From: JAPOKJ01 sp031421635
GTDB lineage: Bacteria; Pseudomonadota; Gammaproteobacteria; Burkholderiales; Burkholderiaceae_E
DNA length: 64,000 nucleotides
Reading direction: 5' to 3'
Assembly (NCBI GenBank): GCA_031421635.1
Contig: JANOPA010000039.1
Coordinates: 45,393-109,392 of the forward strand
Part shown: piece after piece, positions 32,944-41,996 of the stretch
How the letters are laid out: each line of letters begins with the position of its first letter
How positions within the stretch are numbered: position 1 is the first letter of the stretch
The notes under the pieces: model-generated
Seen by the model: only the letters and a program-made list of their open reading frames with translations
Told to the model about the DNA's origin: nothing
Databases searched by the model: none
Translations under genes and position numbers: made by a program

Positions 32944-33621
32944 TTACCAAGCAATAGCCTGACCCTTATAGTCAAAGAAACTACCGCCCGGATAAGCCTG
33001 GGGTTTGGCAATCACATTTCGCATCCCGGCGACACTTACCTCAGGGTCGACATCAGCATTGGGGCCGCCCATATCGGTACGCACCCAGCCAGGATGAAGT
33101 GAGAGTACTCGTACGCCAAGGGCAGCATACTCTCCGTGGGCTAGCTTCCCAAGCATATTGGCAGCGGCCTTCGAGGTACGATACAACATGCCATAACTCG
33201 CACTGGCATCCGCTATCGAACCCATACGGCTCGTGATGATCGCTAAAGTGCCACGGCAGGGACCCAGTAAAGGCGCAACCACGGGAATGATGCGCATCGA
33301 GGCCAGCACATTGGTGCGCATAACCAGATCAAATTGCTCATCGGAAGGGGGCTGAGTGATGGTACTGGTGCGTGGGCCATATACCCCAGCGTTGATCACC
33401 GAGACATCAACACTCTCACCTTCGAGCTGCCAAGCCATACCCGCGACTTCGCTCGCGTTCAGGACGTCGACATTCAAGGTCTGGACGCCGAGGTCACGAA
33501 GCTTGATGCGATCATCTTCGCTACGATGGGTTCCAAATACGGTCCATCCCTCTGAACGATATTGCTTGGCAAACTCCAAGCCGATTCCTCTTGAGGCACC
33601 GACGATCAAAACAGTGGGCAC
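32944..33621 (-). CDS. Short-chain dehydrogenase/reductase
   Basis: Classical SDR fold, 225 residues. Cofactor motif VGASRGIGLEFA (residues 6-17), NAGVYG, catalytic Ser/Tyr/Lys in the ITSRMGS and YGMLYRTSKAA region, and HPGWVRTDMGG, which is typical of SDRs close to csgA-type or carbonyl reductases. The charged position after the second beta strand (GTHRSED) favours NADP. Start is GTG with AGGAG 8 bases upstream. Its place between thiolase and acyl-CoA dehydrogenase suggests a metabolic reductase, but similarity alone gives no substrate. Confidence 0.88.
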   Translation of the reverse strand: MPTVLIVGASRGIGLEFAKQYRSEGWTVFGTHRSEDDRIKLRDLGVQTLNVDVLNASEVAGMAWQLEGESVDVSVINAGVYGPRTSTITQPPSDEQFDLVMRTNVLASMRIIPVVAPLLGPCRGTLAIITSRMGSIADASASYGMLYRTSKAAANMLGKLAHGEYAALGVRVLSLHPGWVRTDMGGPNADVDPEVSVAGMRNVIAKPQAYPGGSFFDYKGQAIAW

Positions 33622-33706
33622 GGGCTTCGCTCCTTGGCGAGAATTACAGGGTATACGGCGGAACCTTTAGACTTTGTTTATTGTTCAGCGCCCGATCCCG
33701 CCTACT

Positions 33707-34888
33707 TTAAAGCATTTCTACAGCCACCGCGACCGCTTCGCCACCACCAATGCACAACGCAGCAATACCGCGTCTGCCACCGGTTTTTCTTAGGCCGCCA
33801 AGCAAGGTGACCAGAATACGGGCACCCGATGCGCCAATCGGATGACCCAGTGCGCAAGCACCACCATGGATATTGACTCGATCGTGAGTGAGTTTGTGCT
33901 CAACCATCGCGGCCATGGTTACGGCCGCGAAGGCCTCGTTGATTTCCCAAAGATCGACTTCACTACTTTTCCAAGCAGCTTTATCCAGCACTTTTTGGAT
34001 TGCGCCTGCCGGAGCTGTGGTGAACCACTCCGGCTGGTGAGCATGGGTGGAGTGAGCAATGATGCGGGCGATCGGCTGCAGCCCTTTCTTGGCGGCGGTG
34101 GAAGCTTTCATTAAGACCAATGCGGCAGCGCCATCCGAAATAGAGGAGGCATTTGCCGCCGTAATCGTGCCGTCTTTTTTGAAGGCAGGCTTTAAAGTGG
34201 GGATCTTGTCCAGCTTCGCCTTAAAGGGTTGCTCGTCCTTGTCGATAAGATTTTCGCCGCTTTTGGACATGACCTTGACGGGGGCCATTTCCCAGGTAAA
34301 GCTGCCATCAGAGTTGGCACGCATCGCGCGCTCAGTTGACTGAATCGCAAACTGATCTTGAGCTTCTCGGGTAAATTTGTACTTGTCGACACAGTTTTCC
34401 GCAAAGACACCCATCGCGACCCCTTTTTGGTAGGCGTCTTCGAGGCCATCCATAGCCATATGGTCGTAGGTTGTGAACGCACCGTAGCGCACCCCTTTGC
34501 GCGCGCTCAACATCAGGTGGGGCGCATTAGTCATGCTTTCCATGCCACCCGCAATCATGATGTCGTGACTGCCGACCGTCACCAAGTCCGCAGCCATCAT
34601 GACTGCTTTCAAACCGGACCCACACATTTTGGACAAAGTCACCGCGCCGACTGAATTGGGCAGGCCCGCACCTAGGACCGCCTGGCGCGCCGGAGCTTGC
34701 CCTAAACCGGCCATCAAACAATTGCCGAAAAAGACTTCGCCAACGTCTTCACCCTTGATACCCGCTCGATCCACCGCCGCCTTGATCGCCACCGAGCCCA
34801 GTTGAACTGCACTATGGGATGCGAAATCACCCAGCAAGCTGCCAATAGGCGTGCGGGCGGCCGATACGATAACGATGGGATCAAGCAT
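33707..34888 (-). CDS. Acetyl-CoA acetyltransferase (thiolase)
   Basis: Biosynthetic/degradative thiolase II of 393 residues, converting two acetyl-CoA to acetoacetyl-CoA and back. Complete active site: nucleophile Cys89 in LSKMCGSGLKA, His349 in GHPIGASGAR, Cys379 in CIGGGEA and NEAFAA. The length is exact for the tetrameric cytosolic enzyme. It lies 190 bases beyond the hydrolase and acetoacetyl-CoA synthetase genes on the same strand; together the synthetase and thiolase turn acetoacetate into acetyl-CoA. The gap contains a strong hairpin that may set relative expression. Confidence 0.95.
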   Translation of the reverse strand: MLDPIVIVSAARTPIGSLLGDFASHSAVQLGSVAIKAAVDRAGIKGEDVGEVFFGNCLMAGLGQAPARQAVLGAGLPNSVGAVTLSKMCGSGLKAVMMAADLVTVGSHDIMIAGGMESMTNAPHLMLSARKGVRYGAFTTYDHMAMDGLEDAYQKGVAMGVFAENCVDKYKFTREAQDQFAIQSTERAMRANSDGSFTWEMAPVKVMSKSGENLIDKDEQPFKAKLDKIPTLKPAFKKDGTITAANASSISDGAAALVLMKASTAAKKGLQPIARIIAHSTHAHQPEWFTTAPAGAIQKVLDKAAWKSSEVDLWEINEAFAAVTMAAMVEHKLTHDRVNIHGGACALGHPIGASGARILVTLLGGLRKTGGRRGIAALCIGGGEAVAVAVEML

Positions 34889-35024
34889 GTCAGTGTCGTT
34901 CTAATATGTGATGGAAGGCAATTGTCGCGCCGCTTTTGCCGCAATGCAACAACTGTATTCAGTTTTTCCTGCACTGTTGTGGGCGAGTCGCTCTAAAATC
35001 GCCCTGAACCGGACTCGCCGTGAA

Positions 35025-35052
35025 CCAAATTCCGTCCTTTCGTGGAATTTGG
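35025..35052. repeat. Perfect 9-bp inverted repeat upstream of thiolase
   Basis: CCAAATTCC / GGAATTTGG with a 10-base loop, in the 190-base gap between the alpha/beta hydrolase and the thiolase. No T-run follows on either strand, so it is more likely an operator or mRNA-processing structure than a terminator. Confidence 0.6.
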
Positions 35053-35078
35053 CCTCGCCAGCGGGCATATTTTTGGTG

Positions 35079-35807
35079 TTAACCCACCAAAAAATCCCGA
35101 AGCAGTTGGTTAACCAGAGCTGGCTGTTCCAGAGTACTCATATGCCCGCAATCCTCAATCACCTCGAACCGGCAATCCTGGCGATGCAATGCAATCGCCG
35201 CCGCAATGGCCTCATGATCGGCCACAGTGGTCACCATGTCCTGGCGGCCACAGGCCACAAGGGTAGGGCAGGCCAGCCGGGCAAGGCTGGGGAGCGAGTT
35301 AGGCCGACCCATCATCGCGTCTTGCTGGGCAACCTGAACCTTCGGCCCAAGAGCTACGGCCATCGCCATGGTCACGCCTGCGCTCGCTGGATCCTGCTGA
35401 TGGCTTGGCGCAAGAAAACGGCTCGGTAGGGACTGACTAAAGGCTGCCATGCCGAGTTCGGCAACCTTATTCCGATCTGTCAGCCGCCCTTGTTTTTGAG
35501 CTTCGCTATCGGGGGTAGCACGTGTGTCGAGCAAGGCTAGTTTGACCAGGCGCTCTGGTGCCTGACGCAAAAGCTCAAACGAAATATAGCCACCCATCGA
35601 TAAGCCTATACAATGGAAACGCTCAGGTTGACTAGCCAAGATACGTGCGCCAATTGCCTGCATGCTGATCTCTTCACGAAACATCATGATCTGACAATCG
35701 AAGTGGTCTTGGAGCACTTCGATTTGCGGCGCGTACAGGCGCTCGTCGCACATATGACCAGGAATCAAGAGAAGCCTCGGCTTGGTCGGACCCTTATTCG
35801 TACTCAT
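35079..35807 (-). CDS. Alpha/beta hydrolase
   Basis: 242-residue alpha/beta hydrolase. Nucleophile elbow GLSMGGY, a late Asp in CGRQDMVTTVADH and catalytic His in IEDCGHMSTLEQP. The start LLLIPGHMCDERLYAPQ gives the oxyanion-hole region. The ATG overlaps the acetoacetyl-CoA synthetase stop by 4 bases (ATGA), implying coupled translation with that enzyme. It could free acetoacetate or another acid from an ester, which the synthetase then activates; this link is inference from gene order. Confidence 0.88.
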   Translation of the reverse strand: MSTNKGPTKPRLLLIPGHMCDERLYAPQIEVLQDHFDCQIMMFREEISMQAIGARILASQPERFHCIGLSMGGYISFELLRQAPERLVKLALLDTRATPDSEAQKQGRLTDRNKVAELGMAAFSQSLPSRFLAPSHQQDPASAGVTMAMAVALGPKVQVAQQDAMMGRPNSLPSLARLACPTLVACGRQDMVTTVADHEAIAAAIALHRQDCRFEVIEDCGHMSTLEQPALVNQLLRDFLVG

Positions 35808-37942
35808 GCTTGAATCTTCCCGTAACTGAAAGTACTGGAGAAATCCAAGATCCAGTCAATGCTATGCGGATTGGCCATGGAGTCGCGATTCACGGCCTTG
35901 TCTAAAGGATGGCCAAGCAAAATTCTTTTCACAGGCACCTCGAGCTTTTTACCCGTCATGGTGCGTGGTACCTCAGGAATGGCGTAGGCGACATTCGGGA
36001 CATGACGAGCCGAGAGCTTGATCTTGATCGCACTCAGAATCCGCTCGCTCAACTCCATCGGCATACCGGTATCACCACTTGCAGCCTGTGCTCCACTTCG
36101 GGCTGGCCCTTTCGGGACCACGCTGGTGGAGACAAAGTTTGGATCGCGAAGCACGACGAACAAGGCCAGAAAAGACGGTTTGCCGAGGTATTCAAGATCC
36201 ACCACTAATGAATCCGCCACTTCTGGAAACTCTTCCACCACTCGGTATAACTCGCTTGTGCCCATCCGAATGCCATAGCGATTGATCGTGGAATCACTGC
36301 GACCGTAAATTTTTGAGGTAACGCTTTCCTTACGCTTATTCAGTTGCAACCAGTCGCCGTGACGCCATACACCAGGATAGAGATCGAAGTAGCTGCTGAA
36401 ATAACGCGAGCCATCTTCATCACCCCAAAAATACAGAGGCATTGAGGGCATGGGCTGCTTGCACACCAGCTCTCCCACTTGGCCGCGTAGCGACCGGCCG
36501 TCTTCATCGAAGGAATCGACATCGGTCGCTAAGCCACGACACTGCATCTCGCCGGAATAAACTGGCAGAGTGGGGGCGCTACACAAAAAGGCCGCGCCCG
36601 GATCTGTGCCCCCAGAGATCGAGCACAGTGCAATATCTTTTCCAATACCTTGGTAAATCCATTCGTGACATTCTTCGCTGAGAGGTGAGCCAGTCGAGCC
36701 GACAGATCGGACATGGCTTAGATCAAACTTTTTGGAAGGGTTCAGTTCGGTCTTGATGCATTGCGCAACGAAGGCTGGACTGGTGCCAAAGAAGGTGGCT
36801 TTTTCACGAGCGGCAAATTCGAACGACGCATGTAAATCGGGGTAACCAGGATTGCCATCAAAGAGCAATATCGTTGCGCCAGTACCCAAGGTTGTAACCA
36901 AGAGATTCCACATAATCCAGCCGGTGGAGGAGAACCAGTAGAAGCGATCTTGCGGGCCAACATCGAGATGAATACCGGTGCCCTTGAAGGATTCAATGGT
37001 GGCACCACCGTGGGAATGCACGATTGGCTTGGGCATACCGGTGGTGCCGGAGGAATACACGATCCACAATGGGGTGTTGAATTCCACTGGCAAGTAATGG
37101 GTCTTGGCCTCCTGGTGAAGTGCCATTGCCTCGCTCCAAGCGATGACCTGCACTGGGCGATTTAAACCGGAAACATCAAGCTTCGCACCGGCCGACAAGT
37201 TATCGACAAAGATCACCGCCTCCACGCTGGGCAAAGCCTGCACAATTTCCAGCAGAGTTTCACGCCGGTCAAAGCCTTTACCGCCATAAAAGTAACCGTC
37301 GACCGCAAAGATTACTTTGGGCTCTATCTGTTGAAACCGGTCGGCCACGCTGACCGTTCCCATGTCTGGCGAGCAACTTGACCAGATCGCGCCGAGTGCG
37401 GCGACCGCGTTAAGGGCCACCACAGTGTGCGCAATATTCGGCATGTAGGAGACCACTCGATCACCTTTCACCACCCCTAGGGACTTCAAGGTCTGGGCCA
37501 TGGAGGCGACCTGTTGCTCAAGCGAAGACCAGGACATTTCGCCGCGCTTGACCCGTTCACTGCGATAGATCAAGGCGGGTCGCTTGCGCGAGGCCGGATC
37601 GGTCGCTCGGGCCATCATGTGTTCGGCGTAGTTGAGGGTTGCACCTTCGAACCAGCGCGTCCCAGGCATTTTGTTGGCATTGAGAATGCGCTGGTAAGGC
37701 GTATGTACCTTCATCGGCGCAAACTGCCAGAAGGCCTCCCAAAAAACCTCAATATCCTTGACCGACCATTCCCAAAGTTCTTCGTAGTTCTTGAAGCTCA
37801 AGCCCTTGTGCTTGAACAGCCAGCCCTCGAAGCGTTTGAGCTGAGAGCCTGCAATGCGGGCTTTAGACGGGCGCCACAAGACTTTCGGTATGGCTGCAGT
37901 GCTGGGAGTTTGGGCGTGAGTGGCAGCATTCGTCATGGACAT
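35804..37942 (-). CDS. Acetoacetate-CoA ligase
   Basis: ANL-superfamily ligase that activates acetoacetate with ATP to acetoacetyl-CoA, 712 residues. The N-terminal run FEGWLFKHKG through EDFWEAFW-like sequence and RWFEGATLNYAEH is typical of acetoacetyl-CoA synthetases rather than acetyl-CoA synthetases. ATP loop: VYSSGTTGMPKPIVHSHGG. Adenylate motifs: GRSDSTINRYGIRMG; catalytic Lys: TMTGKKLEVPVKR. The chain is about 50 residues longer than usual near the C-terminus (VPKGPARSGAQAASGD insert). First gene before the hydrolase and thiolase; cytoplasmic ketone-body utilisation. Confidence 0.94.
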   Translation of the reverse strand: MSMTNAATHAQTPSTAAIPKVLWRPSKARIAGSQLKRFEGWLFKHKGLSFKNYEELWEWSVKDIEVFWEAFWQFAPMKVHTPYQRILNANKMPGTRWFEGATLNYAEHMMARATDPASRKRPALIYRSERVKRGEMSWSSLEQQVASMAQTLKSLGVVKGDRVVSYMPNIAHTVVALNAVAALGAIWSSCSPDMGTVSVADRFQQIEPKVIFAVDGYFYGGKGFDRRETLLEIVQALPSVEAVIFVDNLSAGAKLDVSGLNRPVQVIAWSEAMALHQEAKTHYLPVEFNTPLWIVYSSGTTGMPKPIVHSHGGATIESFKGTGIHLDVGPQDRFYWFSSTGWIMWNLLVTTLGTGATILLFDGNPGYPDLHASFEFAAREKATFFGTSPAFVAQCIKTELNPSKKFDLSHVRSVGSTGSPLSEECHEWIYQGIGKDIALCSISGGTDPGAAFLCSAPTLPVYSGEMQCRGLATDVDSFDEDGRSLRGQVGELVCKQPMPSMPLYFWGDEDGSRYFSSYFDLYPGVWRHGDWLQLNKRKESVTSKIYGRSDSTINRYGIRMGTSELYRVVEEFPEVADSLVVDLEYLGKPSFLALFVVLRDPNFVSTSVVPKGPARSGAQAASGDTGMPMELSERILSAIKIKLSARHVPNVAYAIPEVPRTMTGKKLEVPVKRILLGHPLDKAVNRDSMANPHSIDWILDFSSTFSYGKIQA

Positions 37943-38003
37943 TGGGGCGGGCCTTAAAGGTTTGCAGAATGCCCAAATTTTAGTACAGGCCTGCTGTTTT
38001 CCT

Positions 38004-38035
38004 GTGCCCTAGGCCAAATACTTGGGTAGGGGCAC
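38004..38035. repeat. Imperfect inverted repeat between IVD and AACS genes
   Basis: GTGCCCTA / TAGGGGCAC, 15-base loop, one bulged G. Located just past the isovaleryl-CoA dehydrogenase stop on the minus strand; no U-tract, so only a possible transcript-end structure. Confidence 0.4.
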
Positions 38036-38047
38036 ATTATTCTAAGA

Positions 38048-39235
38048 TTATTTCGTCTCGGCAAACAATTCTCGCCCAATCAGCATGCGACGGATTTCAG
38101 ACGTCCCCGCACCAATCTCATAAAGTTTGGCATCACGCCATAACCTGCCTGGTGAGTACTCGTTGATATAGCCGTTTCCGCCAAGGCACTGGATCGCCTC
38201 TCCGGCCATCCACGTCGCCTTTTCAGCGGAAAAGAGAATTGCGCCTGCGGCGTCTTTACGCAAACTGCGCACATCGATTTTGCCGTCTCGGCTGAGGTCA
38301 CATTGCTTGCCGACTTCATAAACGTAGGCCCGCGTGGCCATCATGGTGGAATACATATCGGCGAGTTTGCCCTGCATCAACTGGAACTCGCCGATCGGCT
38401 GACCAAACTGCTTGCGGTCGTGCACGTAGGGAATCACGGCATCCATGCAGGCCGACATAATGCCCAAGGGACCACCTGAAAGCACGGCGCGCTCAAAGTC
38501 CAAACCACTCATCAATACATTCACGCCTTTTCCTAATCCGCCCAAGACGTTTTCGGCCGGTACTTCGCAGTTTTGGAAAACCAATTCCCCGGTGTGACTG
38601 CCGCGCATACCTAACTTATCGAGCTTCTGGGCCACACTAAAGCCCTTAAAGTGCTTCTCGACCAAGAAGGCGGTCATACCTCGTGGGCCGGCCTCGAGAT
38701 CGTTCTTGGCATAGATCACCATCACATCCGCATCAGGACCATTGGTGATCCACATCTTGCTGCCATTCAAAAGCCAATGATCTCCCTTGAACTCGGCACG
38801 GGTTTTCATTGAGACGACATCCGAGCCGGCGTTGGGCTCACTCATGGCAAGTGCGCCAACATGCTCACCGGAAATAAGTTTAGGCAGGTATTTGCGCTTT
38901 TGCGCTTCGGTGCCGTTACGAAATATTTGATTCACACACAGGTTGGAATGGGCGCCGTAGGAAAGTCCTACCGAAGCCGAGCCGCGCGATATCTCTTCCA
39001 TCGCCACAATGTGGGCCAGGTATCCCAGGCCAGCGCCGCCGTATTCCTCCGAGACGGTAACGCCCAAAATACCGAGATCACCCATCTTGCGCCACAAATC
39101 CATGGGGAATTGGTCGGTTTTGTCGATCTGGGTCGCGCGCGGTGTGATTTCAGCGGCCGCAAATTGCTGCAAGCTGTCCCGCAACATCGCAATGTCTTCG
39201 CCAAGGTCAAACTGCATTCCGGGGATATTGGCCAT
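38048..39235 (-). CDS. Isovaleryl-CoA dehydrogenase
   Basis: Acyl-CoA dehydrogenase of leucine breakdown, 395 residues. The diagnostic placement of the catalytic base is seen: Glu248 in SGLDFERAVL is present, while the usual C-terminal Glu site reads EIGAGTSEIRR, which is how isovaleryl-CoA dehydrogenases differ from other family members. FAD contacts: MSEPNAGSDVVSM, MWITNGPDADV, QCLGGNGYINEY. An upstream in-frame extension of 27 residues is rejected because ATG 39235 has AGGAG at good spacing. Methylcrotonyl-CoA carboxylase genes, its usual neighbours, are absent here. Confidence 0.94.
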   Translation of the reverse strand: MANIPGMQFDLGEDIAMLRDSLQQFAAAEITPRATQIDKTDQFPMDLWRKMGDLGILGVTVSEEYGGAGLGYLAHIVAMEEISRGSASVGLSYGAHSNLCVNQIFRNGTEAQKRKYLPKLISGEHVGALAMSEPNAGSDVVSMKTRAEFKGDHWLLNGSKMWITNGPDADVMVIYAKNDLEAGPRGMTAFLVEKHFKGFSVAQKLDKLGMRGSHTGELVFQNCEVPAENVLGGLGKGVNVLMSGLDFERAVLSGGPLGIMSACMDAVIPYVHDRKQFGQPIGEFQLMQGKLADMYSTMMATRAYVYEVGKQCDLSRDGKIDVRSLRKDAAGAILFSAEKATWMAGEAIQCLGGNGYINEYSPGRLWRDAKLYEIGAGTSEIRRMLIGRELFAETK

Positions 39236-39287
39236 ACGTCTCTCCTGCTTTGAGCAGCCAGTATTGTAGGCAATTTCTAGGTTGCTT

Positions 39288-40085
39288 TTAGCGCGCCTGC
39301 AAATGTAGGCCCGCATCCAACTGGATAATTTCGCCGGTCATTAACGCCGCCCCGGCGCATATCCAGAAAATCGTCTCGGCAATTTCAGAAGGCTTACCCA
39401 CCCGCCTTAAGGGCGTGCGCTCAATTTGGCGAGCCGCACGCTCGACAAAGCTTTCGGGCTGTAGGCGCTCGACAAAGCCTTCTGCAACCAGAGCCGGACA
39501 AACGGCATTGACCCGAACTTGCGGCGCCAACGCCCGCGCCAGACTCAAAGTGACGGCATTGACGGCTGCCTTCGACGCGCCGTAGGCCAACGATGAGCCC
39601 CCACCATGAATACCTGCATAACTCGACAAATTCACAATGGCCGAGGTCACTCCCTCTTGAGCACTGGCCCGCAATGCTGGGGCGCAAGCGCGCGCCATCT
39701 GAAATGTGCCGATGGTATTCACCGCATAGATGGCGTGAAAATCGGCCGCATGAATGCCTTCCAGATCGGCCTCATCACAAAAGCGCGTGATGCCCGCCGC
39801 GTTGACCAATGCGTCCATCCGCGTAAAGTGTCGCAACGCGGTTTCCACCATGCTTCGACACTGAGCATCCTCTGCAACATCGGCTCGAACCACAAGACTG
39901 CGCTGGCCGATAGTCAAGTCTGTTTTCGAGAGTTCGGCGATACGCTCACGGGCGGCGATTTCATTAGCTTCATCGAAGACATTAAAGCTCACGTTCCAAC
40001 CGGCCAGTGCGAAATGGCTCGCCGTCGCTAAGCCGATTCCAGATCCTGCTCCGGTCACCAACACATGACGTGGGCTTGGGCTCAT
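39288..40085 (-). CDS. Short-chain dehydrogenase/reductase
   Basis: Classical 265-residue SDR. Cofactor motif TGAGSGIGLA (residues 11-20), Asp in RADVAED, NAAG, catalytic Ser in LSSYAGIHG, Tyr-x3-Lys in AYGASKAA, and the closing TGEIIQLDAGLHL, close to the 3-oxoacyl-ACP reductase-type branch. Cytoplasmic oxidoreductase. It starts only 4 bases after the TRAP permease gene stop and precedes isovaleryl-CoA dehydrogenase by 52 bases, so it should be co-expressed with the transporter and likely acts on the imported compound or its alcohol. Confidence 0.9.
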   Translation of the reverse strand: MSPSPRHVLVTGAGSGIGLATASHFALAGWNVSFNVFDEANEIAARERIAELSKTDLTIGQRSLVVRADVAEDAQCRSMVETALRHFTRMDALVNAAGITRFCDEADLEGIHAADFHAIYAVNTIGTFQMARACAPALRASAQEGVTSAIVNLSSYAGIHGGGSSLAYGASKAAVNAVTLSLARALAPQVRVNAVCPALVAEGFVERLQPESFVERAARQIERTPLRRVGKPSEIAETIFWICAGAALMTGEIIQLDAGLHLQAR

Positions 40086-40089
40086 AACG

Positions 40090-41403
40090 CTAATGCGACA
40101 CCTTGGGGAGCCAAGTCACAATCGGCGGGAAGAAAATAATGATCAGGATCAACAAGATCACACAGCCAATAAAAGGCATCGCAGAAAGGTAAATGTCTTT
40201 CATGGTGATGTGGGGTGGTGCCACCCCTTTCATCACGAAGAGCAATAAACCAAAGGGCGGCGTAGTGTAGCCAATCTCGAGCGCCAGAAGCATGATGATG
40301 CCAAACCAGGTGAGATCAAAACCCAGTGTTTTGGCCAGCGGAAAAAAGATCGGCGCAGTGAGTAACATCATGGACAACTGATCCATAAAGCAACCCAAGA
40401 ACAAGATGATGCCGATCATCACAAACAACATGCCCATCGGGCCAATGTCCCAAGTAAGCGCATAGCTAATCAGCCCGGAACTCGCACCGGTAAAGGCCAA
40501 CACCTGTGCAAACGTGCTTGATGCAAAGATAATCAAAAACGACATCACGGTGACACGAAGGGAGGACTCCAGGGCCTTGCGCATGGCCTGCCAAGTCAGA
40601 GTGCGATAGCAAAGGGCGAGTGCCAGAACCATCACGACTCCTAGGGCCGCCGCCTCAGTCGGGGTGGCCCAACCGACTAGCATAATCGCGACCGAACCAA
40701 TAATGATGGCGACCATCGGCGTGATGTCGAAGGCCCAAAGCCTGAGCTTCTCGGCGCGTGAGATCTTTTCCGCTTTATAGGCGGGCGCCGCGGAAGGATC
40801 GATTTTTACCCAGACGTAGATCAGTACGGCGTACATGAGGGCCAGTATCAAGCCAGGGATGATGCCGGCGATCAAAAGATCGCCAACATCGGTGCGACCC
40901 AGGGTTGCCAGTAACACCGTCAGCGCGGACGGGGGGATGATCACGGCCAAGCCGCCTACCCCCATGATCGGGCCAATGGACAGGTATTTGTTATAACCCC
41001 GCTTGAGCATTTCCGGCACCATCAAGGAGCCCAGCAAGGCGCAAGCGCCCATGCTCGAACCCGCCGGTCCCGCATAAGCTGTTCCGCCTAGAAGCGTGAC
41101 GTAGGACAGCCGCGCCGGTACATTCCCCAGCAGCTTATCGGTGGCATTAAAGAAGCGCTGCGCTAGGCCGGTGGTAAAGAACAGATCACCCATCAAGAGA
41201 AACATCGGAATCGGCACTAAGGCGAAACTGGTGATGCCACCAAAGCCGTTGTTCAGTACCTGCGCAATTCCTTTAGCTCCGCCCATGAAGACCATGGCGG
41301 CGACAACATTGACGCCGAGAAAGGCAATCGCCACCGGTAGACCGAGGAGCATCAAACCGGTCACTGATCCGAACAAGAGCGCACAGGCCCAGTACCATTC
41401 CAT
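40090..41403 (-). CDS. dctM: TRAP transporter large permease (DctM)
   Basis: 437-residue permease with about 12 membrane segments of the DctM/UIT superfamily. Signatures: GLPVAIAFLGVNVVAAMVFMGG, PIPMFLLMGDLFFTTGLAQR, GSSMGACALLGSLMVPEMLKRGYNK, VIIPPSALTVLLATLGRTDVGDLLIAGIIPG, and GYTTPPFGLLLFVMKGV at the C-terminal half. Together with the DctQ and DctP subunits in the same direction it makes a sodium-driven carboxylate importer. Confidence 0.95.
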   Translation of the reverse strand: MEWYWACALLFGSVTGLMLLGLPVAIAFLGVNVVAAMVFMGGAKGIAQVLNNGFGGITSFALVPIPMFLLMGDLFFTTGLAQRFFNATDKLLGNVPARLSYVTLLGGTAYAGPAGSSMGACALLGSLMVPEMLKRGYNKYLSIGPIMGVGGLAVIIPPSALTVLLATLGRTDVGDLLIAGIIPGLILALMYAVLIYVWVKIDPSAAPAYKAEKISRAEKLRLWAFDITPMVAIIIGSVAIMLVGWATPTEAAALGVVMVLALALCYRTLTWQAMRKALESSLRVTVMSFLIIFASSTFAQVLAFTGASSGLISYALTWDIGPMGMLFVMIGIILFLGCFMDQLSMMLLTAPIFFPLAKTLGFDLTWFGIIMLLALEIGYTTPPFGLLLFVMKGVAPPHITMKDIYLSAMPFIGCVILLILIIIFFPPIVTWLPKVSH

Positions 41404-41461
41404 GTCGCTAGTGTCCTGGGCGGGTCGTGAAGAGCATCAGCATTGAATACTGAGGCATGAG

Positions 41462-41974
41462 TTAAGGAGCTGTGTCATGAAGTATTTGCTCAACTGCCGA
41501 CTCCAGATAGTTTTCGCGCAAGAAAAAGAAGCGCAAAAACTCTAAGGTCATCATGCCAAAACTGATTGGAAAGAAGATCGTCAGCATCCAACGCGGCATG
41601 TCGAAAGAGCGCACATCTTTGGAGGCTTGATGAAAATCGTCCCAGCTGATCATGCCACCGTAAAACGCGAGCACCGCGCAGATGAAGGCACACATCAAGC
41701 AAGTTACCCTAGCCAGTCCTTGACGCAACCCATGAGGCAGGTTGGTCGTCACAATTTCAACAAAGACATGGCCTTTATCACGCACTAACCAGGGAGAGCC
41801 CAACAATGGCACCAGGAGCAGGGCATACTCCGTAAAGGTGAACAAGTGCGAGGAGCTTTGCGTGCCCAAATTACGCAGCACCACATCGATAGTGATACTC
41901 ACCATCATCGCAAAAAGCAAAAACCCTGCTATCCAAGCCAGGGCATTGACGAGTTTGTCGTAAAACTTCAACAC
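41462..41974 (-). CDS. dctQ: TRAP transporter small permease (DctQ)
   Basis: 170-residue protein with four membrane segments (ALAWIAGFLLFAMMVSITIDVVLRN, YALLLVPLLGSPWLVRDKGHV, VTCLMCAFICAVLAFYGGMI, WMLTIFFPISFGMMTLEFLRF). The HVFVEIV signature after the second segment is typical of DctQ. The start is GTG at 41974 with a weak ribosome site. It lies between dctP (22-base gap) and dctM (58-base gap). Confidence 0.92.
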   Translation of the reverse strand: MLKFYDKLVNALAWIAGFLLFAMMVSITIDVVLRNLGTQSSSHLFTFTEYALLLVPLLGSPWLVRDKGHVFVEIVTTNLPHGLRQGLARVTCLMCAFICAVLAFYGGMISWDDFHQASKDVRSFDMPRWMLTIFFPISFGMMTLEFLRFFFLRENYLESAVEQILHDTAP

Positions 41975-41996
41975 TGAGAAACGGTTCAGCTCGAAC

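Noticed and set aside
34908..35429. 173-residue plus-strand frame across the hydrolase end and the 35.0-kb gap
   Set aside because: Runs through a hairpin and antisense to the hydrolase; low-complexity, no motif.
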